A stretch of DNA of 9,798 nt from Microcaldota archaeon (lineage in GTDB: Archaea; Micrarchaeota; Micrarchaeia; Norongarragalinales; UBA10210), in the NCBI GenBank assembly GCA_013331595.1, contig DUGE01000110.1, forward strand, positions 3,413-13,210. Reading direction: 5' to 3'. Shown piece by piece: positions 1-5,292 of this stretch. Numbering within the stretch: position 1 is the stretch's first letter; each line of letters opens with the position of its first letter. A model generated the notes under the pieces. The model was not told the DNA's origin. It was given only the letters and a program-made list of their open reading frames with translations, and did not search any database. The translations under genes were made by a program, and so were the position numbers.

Positions 1-627
1 ACCCGCGAATCAATTGCTGCAAAACTCATCACCGACCTGATTATTGCAACCGGAGTGCACGATTTGCTGGCAGTTGACTTGCACAGCGACCAGATTGAAG
101 GCTTTGTCGACTGCTACTTCGGAAACGTCACAGTAACCCAGCTAGTGCCACAGCAGATGAAGAAAATAGGCTTCGAGAAAAACGTTGTTGTTGTTTCACC
201 GGACAGCGGCGGCGCAAAAAGGGCAAAGCGCCTTGCGGACAAGCTTACTGGAGAAATGGCCATAATCCACAAGCACCGCCCGCGCCCCAACGTCTCTTTC
301 GTAACCCACGTGGTGGGCGAAGTCAAGGGAAAGAACGCACTGCTTTTCGATGACATTATAGACACTGGCGGTTCGCTCGTCAACGCCGCAGAAGCGGTGC
401 TCAAAGGCGGGGCAAGCAAAGTCGCCGCCTTCATCACCCACCCCGTCCTCTCCGAAGACGCGATTGAAAGGATAGAAAAATCGCCGTTGGAAAAACTGTT
501 CGTGACCGACACGATTCCACTCAAGCGCACGAGCAAAAAAATCGAAGTGGTCAGCATCGCCCCCACCGTGGCAGACGTCATGCTTCGGGTGCATAAAGGC
601 GAAAGCGTCAGCGCGCTATTCAAATAA
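1..627 (+). CDS. prs: Ribose-phosphate pyrophosphokinase (PRPP synthetase), 5'-truncated by window edge
   Basis: Makes PRPP from ribose 5-phosphate and ATP in the cytoplasm, feeding purine, pyrimidine, NAD, His and Trp synthesis. The frame is open from base 1; 208 residues are visible and about 105 N-terminal residues expected of a ~315-residue class I enzyme lie upstream. Landmarks in the visible part: DLHSDQIEGF near residue 25, VVSPDSGG near 63, the flexible catalytic loop KHRPRPN (Lys91 and Arg93 match the catalytic Lys and Arg of the bacterial KRRPRPN loop), and the PRPP-binding loop DDIIDTGGS at 117-125. The C-terminus ESVSALF matches the class I ending. The loop and C-terminus resemble bacterial class I enzymes more than the shorter euryarchaeal type. 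It converges on the acetyltransferase with 16 nt between stops. The ATG-less start at base 1 is only the window boundary; an internal GTG at 55 is not the real start. Confidence 0.96.
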   Translation, partial: TRESIAAKLITDLIIATGVHDLLAVDLHSDQIEGFVDCYFGNVTVTQLVPQQMKKIGFEKNVVVVSPDSGGAKRAKRLADKLTGEMAIIHKHRPRPNVSFVTHVVGEVKGKNALLFDDIIDTGGSLVNAAEAVLKGGASKVAAFITHPVLSEDAIERIEKSPLEKLFVTDTIPLKRTSKKIEVVSIAPTVADVMLRVHKGESVSALFK

Positions 628-643
628 GAAAAGTAACTACGAG

Positions 644-1159
644 CTATTTTTTCGGATAAAGCTTCGGCAAACGCTCCAGTAAGGCTTTGCGCAGGTCTTC
701 AACGTCGGCCTGCATTGACAATACCAATTCGCCGTTAGCTGCCTCCTCGCTAGAAACGATTCTACCAACCTGCTTAAAGCCCAATTTTTCGTAGAAAGGA
801 AGAGGATGGGAGGCGGGCACAGGCAAAATTGCCTTAGGAACTCCCGCATATAGGGAAATCCGCACTATCTTCTCTTGCGCGGTTCCCTGCAAGTTTTTCT
901 CGTCAATCCATTTCAAAAGATGGTGGAATAACAGCGTGCCGACACCGGGGGTGCTTGAAGCACGTTTTACCCGCACGCCTTTTACATGCATATCGTCAAC
1001 ATAGATGGAATTACCCCCATGCACGAAAGTCATTTTTCCGTAAGCGTCTCCAGTTTGTGAATCCCTCAGTTCCAACAGCGTCAGCTTGCTGCCAAGTTCA
1101 AAATGTGGGGCAAGAAAAGAAGGGCGAACCAAAGGCCGGGAATATGTTTTTTTCGACAT
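644..1159 (-). CDS. GNAT-family N-acetyltransferase
   Basis: A 171-residue cytoplasmic protein with the GNAT fold, expected to move an acetyl group from acetyl-CoA to an amine; the substrate cannot be told. The acetyl-CoA pyrophosphate loop is STPGVGTLLF at about 69-78, a relaxed R/Q-x-x-G-x-G motif in which the first position is not Arg or Gln, followed by the helix HHLLKWI. Motif B is PFYEKLGFKQVGR at 121-133, typical of the family. Strand VDDMHVKGVRVK (54-65) is the usual beta-4 before the loop. The start at 1159 has no ribosome binding site but lies about 27 bp from the centre of an AT-rich palindrome, consistent with a leaderless mRNA. It is divergent from endonuclease Q and convergent with prs. 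The basic N-terminus (MSKKTYSRP) and C-terminal tail are not informative. Confidence 0.85.
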   Translation of the reverse strand: MSKKTYSRPLVRPSFLAPHFELGSKLTLLELRDSQTGDAYGKMTFVHGGNSIYVDDMHVKGVRVKRASSTPGVGTLLFHHLLKWIDEKNLQGTAQEKIVRISLYAGVPKAILPVPASHPLPFYEKLGFKQVGRIVSSEEAANGELVLSMQADVEDLRKALLERLPKLYPKK

Positions 1160-1178
1160 GACAGTAGATAGTTCATAA

Positions 1179-1194
1179 CGTAATTAAAATTACG
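1179..1194. promoter_or_regulatory. Palindromic AT-rich element, probable shared bidirectional promoter
   Basis: Two perfect 7-bp arms, CGTAATT and AATTACG, are separated by AA in the 51-nt gap between two divergent start codons. The centre lies about 25 bp from the endonuclease Q ATG and about 27 bp from the acetyltransferase ATG, which is the usual TATA-box distance from an archaeal start site. Neither gene has a Shine-Dalgarno sequence. I infer one TATA region serving two leaderless transcripts; it could also be an operator for a dimeric regulator. Confidence 0.5.
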
Positions 1195-1210
1195 CTCCCA
1201 TAGGCTATTC

Positions 1211-2485
1211 ATGCTTTACTATTCAGACTTGCATCTGCACTCGAAATACTCGCGCGCCGTGTCGCAAGCCATGAGCCTCGAAGGCCTGGTGCAAGGGGCG
1301 GTAGAAAAAGGCCTCACCATACTCGGCACCGGTGATTTTTCCCACCCCCTATGGTTCAAGGAACTAAAAGAAAAGCTCGCGCCAGCAGAAAGCGAAGGCC
1401 TTTACGCGCTCAAGGGATTCGAGAAAACAGGCGTCCGGTTCATGCTGACGAACGAGGTTGCAACCCTCTGTTCCACGCCGAAAGGCGTGAAGAAAGTCCA
1501 CCACCTGATTCATTCTCCCTCCATTGAGGTGGCCGGGCAAATAAACGATTTGCTCTCCAAGAAAGGCAGCCTTTCCGCTGACGGCAGGCCCATGTTCGGC
1601 AGGACCATGCCTGTTGAAATAGTTGAAATTGCCGAGAGCGTTTCAAAGGAAAATTTCGTAATCCCAGCTCATGCATATACCCCATGGTTCGGAGTTTTTG
1701 GCAGTATGAGCGGCTTCAACTCGCTTGAAGAGGCGTACCAGGATAAGTCAAAAAGCATTTTTGCAATCGAAACAGGCATCTCCTCGGACCCTGCAATGAA
1801 CTGGCGCATAAGCGCGCTCGACAAGATTTCCCTAGTGTCTAATTCCGATGCACATTCGAACCACCCTTGGCGTCTGGGGCGGGAATGTAATGTGTTTGAT
1901 TTCGAAAAATTCCCGTCATTTGCGGAAATACGCGAGGCAATCAAAACCAGGAAGAACTTTGCGTTTACGGTTGAAGTCAACCCGTCTTACGGGAAATACC
2001 ATCTTGATGGGCATAGGCTGTGCAAGTTCAGCAGCGAGCCGGGGGAAACCAGGAAGCTCAGGGGCATTTGTCCGGTTTGCAAAAAGCCAATGACCATAGG
2101 AGTTTTGAACAGGATTGAAGAGTTGGCCGACCGGCCTGAAGGTTTTATTCCGGAAAACGCAGTGCCTTTCAAGACAATACTGCCTTTACACGAACTTCTT
2201 TCAGGAGTTCATGGCGTACAGTTGGCTTCGAAGAAAGTTTTCTTTGCCGCGGAAAAAATCCTTGCATTGGGAAGCGAGCTTCACGTTCTCCTTGAGGCGC
2301 CAGAGGAAAAGCTTCTCGGCGTTTCGGAAAAACAGGCTGTTGACGCCATAATGCTGAACAGGCAGGGGAAAATAAAAGTCAAGCCGGGCTTTGACGGCGA
2401 GTACGGAATCCCGTTGATTGGAACGGAAGGGGAAAAAGAAAAAACAGTAAAGGACGAAAAACAAAAAAAACTAGGGGAATATTAA
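1211..2485 (+). CDS. endoQ: Endonuclease Q (PHP-domain deaminated-base repair endonuclease)
   Basis: A 424-residue DNA repair endonuclease, the length known for Thermococcales EndoQ, which cuts 5' of deoxyuridine, deoxyinosine, deoxyxanthosine and abasic sites. The N-terminal PHP metal site is complete: DLHLH (D6, H8, H10), GTGDFSHP (D42, H45), NEVA (E82), PAHAYTPWFG (H154) and NSDAH (D213, H215). A zinc finger follows with C271, C287 and C290 (CPVC) and the family's signature run ending in LNRIEELADRP (about 300-310). The C-terminal part is helical with a charged tail ending QKKLGEY. The start ATG has no ribosome binding site but sits 25 bp after the palindromic AT-rich element, so the mRNA may be leaderless. 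The unknown 2512 gene follows after 26 nt. The related bacterial PHP/zinc-finger proteins share the motifs, but the length and the archaeal context favour EndoQ. Confidence 0.93.
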   Translation: MLYYSDLHLHSKYSRAVSQAMSLEGLVQGAVEKGLTILGTGDFSHPLWFKELKEKLAPAESEGLYALKGFEKTGVRFMLTNEVATLCSTPKGVKKVHHLIHSPSIEVAGQINDLLSKKGSLSADGRPMFGRTMPVEIVEIAESVSKENFVIPAHAYTPWFGVFGSMSGFNSLEEAYQDKSKSIFAIETGISSDPAMNWRISALDKISLVSNSDAHSNHPWRLGRECNVFDFEKFPSFAEIREAIKTRKNFAFTVEVNPSYGKYHLDGHRLCKFSSEPGETRKLRGICPVCKKPMTIGVLNRIEELADRPEGFIPENAVPFKTILPLHELLSGVHGVQLASKKVFFAAEKILALGSELHVLLEAPEEKLLGVSEKQAVDAIMLNRQGKIKVKPGFDGEYGIPLIGTEGEKEKTVKDEKQKKLGEY

Positions 2486-2486
2486 A
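2479..2486 (+). promoter_or_regulatory. Probable TATA box for the 2512 gene
   Basis: ATATTAAA-like sequence straddles the endonuclease Q stop codon, about 29 bp before the ATG at 2512, the right distance for a leaderless transcript. The purine run GAGAGGA at 2504-2510 touches that ATG too closely to work as a normal ribosome binding site for it, though it could serve the GTG at 2515. The gene could instead be read from the upstream transcript. Confidence 0.35.
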
Positions 2487-2511
2487 TCCAGGTTGCTTTT
2501 GTTGAGAGGAT

Positions 2512-3216
2512 ATGGTGATTGTTTTGCGCCCGGTTTTTCTCGTCAGAAACGAACACCGCCGAGAAGCTTTAGCGGGTTTAATTGCGGTTAAAGTAGGGGG
2601 GATTTTGAGGGCTAGGGGAATTGAAGTTCAAGAAAGGAAAATGCCATTTCACTATGGTGCGCAAATCCACGCTCCCGAGTTTAAAATACTCGGAAAAACG
2701 CTGAGAGAACGTTTTGCGGAATTAGCTAGACGGTTCAGGCAAACTCAAAAACAAAGTGAAGCGGACGAGGCCTTGGAGAGCGCAACGGCCATACTATACC
2801 CTAGATTTGGCGAGGCTTTTTCATCAAAAATCGCCAGTGACAATCCGCAAGCGCTAGTCTACAGTTTCCACAACTTTTTAAGGGAAAAAATAGGGCTAGA
2901 CTGGGAAAAAAGACTTGGAAAATTACCTAAGCTAAAGAAATTTCACGAGGTTGAAGACGTTAAAGCGGGGGAGTGTAAAGTTCCTGTTTTCAGGGTTACT
3001 TACCCCGACGACGACTCGGCAGGAAGGCACAAAGAAAACTTACACCTAATAGAAATACACTCTGCTAAAAGACGACTGTGGGACTCTGAAGAAACTCCAA
3101 AAGCTAGATTTGAAAGCCCGGTTTCTGACGTAAGAAAAAGCGTTAGGCAAGGGCTGGACTTGGAATTTATTGCCCGATATATCGCAGACGTAATTGAAAA
3201 ACAAGCTTTAGAATAA
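2512..3216 (+). CDS. Hypothetical protein, 234 residues, no family recognised
   Basis: I do not recognise this protein. It is predicted soluble, basic and mixed alpha/beta, without signal peptide or membrane helix. A beta strand (MVIVLRPVFLV) leads into RNEHRREA (N13, E14, H15), then a helix, PFHYGAQIHAP (45-55), a charged helix at 60-95, VYSFHNF (H120, N121), and late in the chain LIEIHSAKRRL (E181, H183). Polar E/H residues set at strand ends in this way recall zinc amidohydrolases or peptidases such as the N-formylglutamate amidohydrolase fold, but no motif fits exactly and I do not assign it. Start ATG 2512 is preferred; GTG 2515 is possible and changes one residue. Leu and Arg codon choice (many TTA, CTA, AGA, AGG) looks AT-richer than in the flanking genes, which hints at a different history. 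Confidence 0.75.
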   Translation: MVIVLRPVFLVRNEHRREALAGLIAVKVGGILRARGIEVQERKMPFHYGAQIHAPEFKILGKTLRERFAELARRFRQTQKQSEADEALESATAILYPRFGEAFSSKIASDNPQALVYSFHNFLREKIGLDWEKRLGKLPKLKKFHEVEDVKAGECKVPVFRVTYPDDDSAGRHKENLHLIEIHSAKRRLWDSEETPKARFESPVSDVRKSVRQGLDLEFIARYIADVIEKQALE

Positions 3217-3293
3217 AGAGGCGGTTCGTAAAGAAGGAAAATATTGCACTGGAAGAGCACCATGCAACTCAAGTTTTTACCTGAAAAAATCAG

Positions 3294-3316
3294 GGCGGTT
3301 ATAAAGGCAAACCGCC
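3294..3316. repeat. Inverted repeat framing a TATA-like box
   Basis: GGCGGTT (3294-3300) and AACCGCC (3310-3316) are perfect inverted arms around a 9-nt spacer. TTATAAA at 3299-3305 overlaps the left arm and spacer, about 55 bp ahead of the lipoprotein ATG, implying a leader of about 30 nt. A protein bound to the arms would block the TATA box. No T-run follows, so a terminator is less likely. A third copy of GGCGGTT lies at 3220-3226, just after the upstream stop codon. Confidence 0.4.
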
Positions 3317-3357
3317 AGTAAAACTATTGTCGCAACAATCAGTTTCATGGTGGTAAA

Positions 3358-3804
3358 ATGCAGTTTAGTTTTCTTCTCGTTATTTTAGCGGCACTTTCAC
3401 TTGCCGCGGCCGGATGCATTTCGGCCAGCCAGCCTCAAGCTACGCCCGGCGGGCCAAACGCGACAACAATCGGCAACACTGTTGGCAGCTGCTTTCCCTA
3501 CAGCCTAACCAATAGCGAACCGGTATTGGAGTCTAATCCGGCGCTATTCGGCTTCGCAAATAGTCAGATTGAAGGTAAAACTACAGTAGCCCAAAAACTC
3601 ACAGAACTAGGCGCGTCCTGCACGAACGGAAAGCTCCTCGACGCTTCAGGAAAACAAATATTTTTCTACCGCCGGCAAACCGTCTGCCAGGGAGTAGCGC
3701 CTCCAGAGGGGCTATATGACAGACAAAATGCCGAAATCCAGAAGCTTAACGAAACTTATGCAGTCATGGAACTTCACCTAGAAGACTGCGGCAATGTTCC
3801 CTGA
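3358..3804 (+). CDS. Small secreted lipoprotein-like protein, function unknown
   Basis: A 148-residue protein with a hydrophobic N-terminal segment (residues 3-18) ending in LAAAGC, a lipobox-like site with Cys20 as the probable lipidated residue. The lipobox is not canonical at -3 (Ala instead of Leu, Val or Ile). A Pro/Thr/Gly/Asn-rich linker runs to about residue 42, followed by a compact domain with four cysteines (C45, C88, C110, C144) that could form two disulfides outside the cell. I know no family with this pattern. Two NxT sequons (NATT at 34, NETY at 131) could be glycosylated. The start has GGTGGT at 3349-3354 as a close ribosome binding site and a TATA-like box inside the inverted repeat upstream. 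It converges on the zinc-ribbon membrane gene with 19 nt between stops. Confidence 0.75.
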   Translation: MQFSFLLVILAALSLAAAGCISASQPQATPGGPNATTIGNTVGSCFPYSLTNSEPVLESNPALFGFANSQIEGKTTVAQKLTELGASCTNGKLLDASGKQIFFYRRQTVCQGVAPPEGLYDRQNAEIQKLNETYAVMELHLEDCGNVP

Positions 3805-3823
3805 CGCACGTATCTCTTAATTT

Positions 3824-4192
3824 CTAGCGGCTGAAGAACCAATAGGCCAAGAAAACAAGCGCGATTATTATCAGCACATTCACCATTTGGAAGTTCAAGA
3901 CCAAGCCTGCGAGCAGTGCGACGAGCACACCTATTGAAAGAAAAACGAAGGGTTCCATTCCAAGAATCGTCTTGTGGCCCATGCCGCCGCCTGCACTTGG
4001 CATAGGCAGGCCGCCTCCACCCGGCGCAGCACCTGTTGGTGAAGCGCCTTGACCCGGGTTTATTGGCGTAACGTTGCCCGATTGCGGATCGACTTGCACG
4101 GCAAAACCGCAGTTCTTGCAGTAGACGACATTATTTTGTGCGTCAACGTCAAGGTTCGGGTTGCCGCAGTTCGGACAGGAAATTTCTCCCAT
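3824..4192 (-). CDS. Zinc-ribbon protein with two C-terminal membrane helices
   Basis: A 122-residue protein in three parts. The N-terminus is a zinc ribbon, CPNC (C6, C9) and CKNC (C25, C28), with 15 residues between the pairs, close to the TFIIB/zinc-ribbon layout. A flexible Gly/Pro/Ala linker covers about 45-75. Two hydrophobic helices follow (about 80-99 and 102-119), ending in FFSR. The ribbon would lie in the cytoplasm, with both ends on that side. Such tail-anchored zinc ribbons are common in archaea and have no settled function. The start is supported by AAGTGATG just upstream (revcomp of 4195-4202). A TATA-like CTTTAATAA at 4225-4233 (minus strand) gives the gene its own promoter, although it also follows the 4252-5034 gene on the same strand after 59 nt. 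Confidence 0.8.
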   Translation of the reverse strand: MGEISCPNCGNPNLDVDAQNNVVYCKNCGFAVQVDPQSGNVTPINPGQGASPTGAAPGGGGLPMPSAGGGMGHKTILGMEPFVFLSIGVLVALLAGLVLNFQMVNVLIIIALVFLAYWFFSR

Positions 4193-4224
4193 TGCATCAC
4201 TTGAAACCGATTAAGAAAAAGGCG

Positions 4225-4233
4225 TTATTAAAG
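4225..4233 (-). promoter_or_regulatory. Probable TATA box of the zinc-ribbon membrane gene
   Basis: CTTTAATAA on the minus strand is about 37 bp before the ATG at 4192, leaving a leader of roughly 10 nt that just holds the GTGAT ribosome binding site. A T-run on the same strand at 4242-4247 sits immediately upstream and could end the transcript of the preceding gene. Confidence 0.4.
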
Positions 4234-4251
4234 GCTTCTTTGAAAAAAGAA

Positions 4252-5034
4252 TTATTTTCGGGTATTGCCTTTTGCACTGGAGGGTCCATTGCCTAGTAGG
4301 TTCAACCTGGGGGAATGGCGACGGCTTGTGGAATCGCCTCCCGACAGACGGATTTTTGCAGCAGGGCGTTCAACGACAGTGCCTAGTAGATTCAACCGGG
4401 GGGAAGAGCGCCGGATTTTTGAAGCATCGTCAGAGAGCTGCTGGATGCGCACGCGAATCAACTCCAGCCGGGCAGTGTGATTTTCCTTTGCGGTTGAAAT
4501 TATAGTTAAGTTCGACTCTAAAGCGTCCCTGGAAAGTTCCTCGCCGGGCTTGGCCAAATTCAAGGAGTATCTCTTTGCCAAGCGGGATTTCTCAATGCGG
4601 TGCTTGAGCCTAGCCCAGGCATCTTTTGAAGTCAAGGCTGAAACTGCGAAAGCGGCGCCTGAAGCAGCTGCAAGGGCGACTAGTGCATGGGGCCAGGGCT
4701 TGTCTTCAACCGCGCGGTCCCACCAGACGAGATTTGGGTAAGGGCCTATGCTATCTTTGAGTTTACCAAGGTGGTCGGCGTAGACTGACGGCAGAAAAAA
4801 GGTACCGACAGTTCCAGCCAAAAAAGAAACTCCGGGAAAACGGAATTCCTGCCAAGTTTCCTTGAGCTTTTGGCCGAATGTCCTCGGAATCCTGCCTCGG
4901 ACCAAAGAATCCTCATGCCGGCGGATCAACTTAAGCTCTTTCGCTATGCGCTTCTTCTCCTGTGGAAGGAGCATGAAAGGCAGGTGCTCAATCTCGCGCT
5001 GCAGCTGCATGCGGGTCCCGGCGGAAATAGCCAT
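4252..5034 (-). CDS. Two-helix membrane protein with repeated SPRLNLLG tail motif, function unknown
   Basis: A 260-residue protein I cannot place in a family. Residues 8-62 form a charged amphipathic region, with the stretch PQEKKRIAKELKLIRRHED likely helical. Two hydrophobic segments at about 67-87 and 116-134 are probable membrane helices joined by a short loop containing YADHLGKL and NLVWWD. The rest (135-260) is strongly basic and probably cytoplasmic, with a helical stretch at 168-205. The motif SPRLNLLG occurs twice, at 211-218 and 241-248, each time after Lys-Ile-Arg and Arg-Arg groups. The ATG at 5034 has no ribosome binding site, but a TATA box 27 bp upstream makes a leaderless mRNA likely. 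The long plus-strand open frames opposite it are shadows. Confidence 0.72.
   Translation of the reverse strand: MAISAGTRMQLQREIEHLPFMLLPQEKKRIAKELKLIRRHEDSLVRGRIPRTFGQKLKETWQEFRFPGVSFLAGTVGTFFLPSVYADHLGKLKDSIGPYPNLVWWDRAVEDKPWPHALVALAAASGAAFAVSALTSKDAWARLKHRIEKSRLAKRYSLNLAKPGEELSRDALESNLTIISTAKENHTARLELIRVRIQQLSDDASKIRRSSPRLNLLGTVVERPAAKIRLSGGDSTSRRHSPRLNLLGNGPSSAKGNTRK
4290..4403. repeat. Two-copy 24-bp direct repeat, 90-bp period, inside the two-helix membrane protein gene
   Basis: Positions 4290-4313 and 4380-4403 differ at two of 24 bases (both begin TGCCTAGTAG and end in GGGGG). The period is exactly 30 codons, and the copies encode the two SPRLNLLG motifs. The similarity at DNA level suggests a fairly recent or constrained duplication. 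Confidence 0.85.
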
Positions 5035-5056
5035 GTGAAAAAAAAGAGGGGGGAAG

Positions 5057-5064
5057 GATAAATA
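5057..5064 (-). promoter_or_regulatory. TATA box for a leaderless transcript
   Basis: TATTTATC on the minus strand is centred about 27 bp before the ATG at 5034. The space between box and ATG is almost entirely pyrimidine on that strand and has no ribosome binding site, so transcription probably begins at or next to the ATG. Confidence 0.5.
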
Positions 5065-5130
5065 GCTTTAGTCATCCTTCCATGGCGCATTTATAGCAAA
5101 CCAAGAAAGTCTTTCGGTTGAATTTTCTCG

Positions 5131-5276
5131 CTTGCAGAACGCGAAGCGTTCTGCGGCGTGTCGCAAAGCTCCGCTTTGCAACATGGTTTGCGGCTAGACT
5201 GCGAAAAGCTCGCAGCTTTGAGCTGCCCGCGGCCTGCAGACTAAACCGGAAAAATGCCGGATTACTTTCCGGTTTC
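5131..5276. other. Hairpin-rich intergenic array, candidate structured RNA or DNA element
   Basis: In the window's longest gap (5035-5292), at least four perfect inverted repeats follow one another. They are: a 9-bp stem with GAA loop (5134-5154); a 7-bp stem with TCC loop (5163-5179); overlapping 6-bp stems AAAGCT-CGC-AGCTTT (5205-5219) and GCAGCT-TTG-AGCTGC (5212-5226), which are mutually exclusive; and a 10-bp stem with 13-nt loop (5243-5275). CTGCG/CGCAG (5199-5203 with 5211-5215) is a further option. Three-base centres recur. It lies downstream of the cysteine-rich gene and upstream of the leaderless membrane gene. It matches no tRNA, 5S, SRP or RNase P signature that I can see. It may be an untranslated RNA, a palindromic intergenic repeat, or a processing/termination region. 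Confidence 0.6.
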
Positions 5277-5292
5277 GCTATAGGAGAGTTGC

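Noticed and set aside
3262..3321. 19-codon frame beginning MQLKFLPEKI in the gap before the lipoprotein gene
   Set aside because: It has no ribosome binding site, is very short, and its second half is the inverted repeat and TATA-like box, which explain the sequence better.
4299..4403. GGTTCAA / GATTCAA sequences resembling a tRNA T loop
   Set aside because: No acceptor, anticodon or D arm can be built around them; they are the repeated SPRLNLLG codons read on the other strand.
4350..4421. CGGATTTTTG repeated at 4350-4359 and 4412-4421 as an additional repeat unit
   Set aside because: The 62-bp spacing does not match the 90-bp period of the SPRLNLLG repeat and is not a multiple of three, so I take it as coincidence.
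5131..5276. CRISPR array or tRNA cluster in the palindromic gap
   Set aside because: There are no regularly spaced identical direct repeats, and no cloverleaf can be drawn; the elements are independent inverted repeats.
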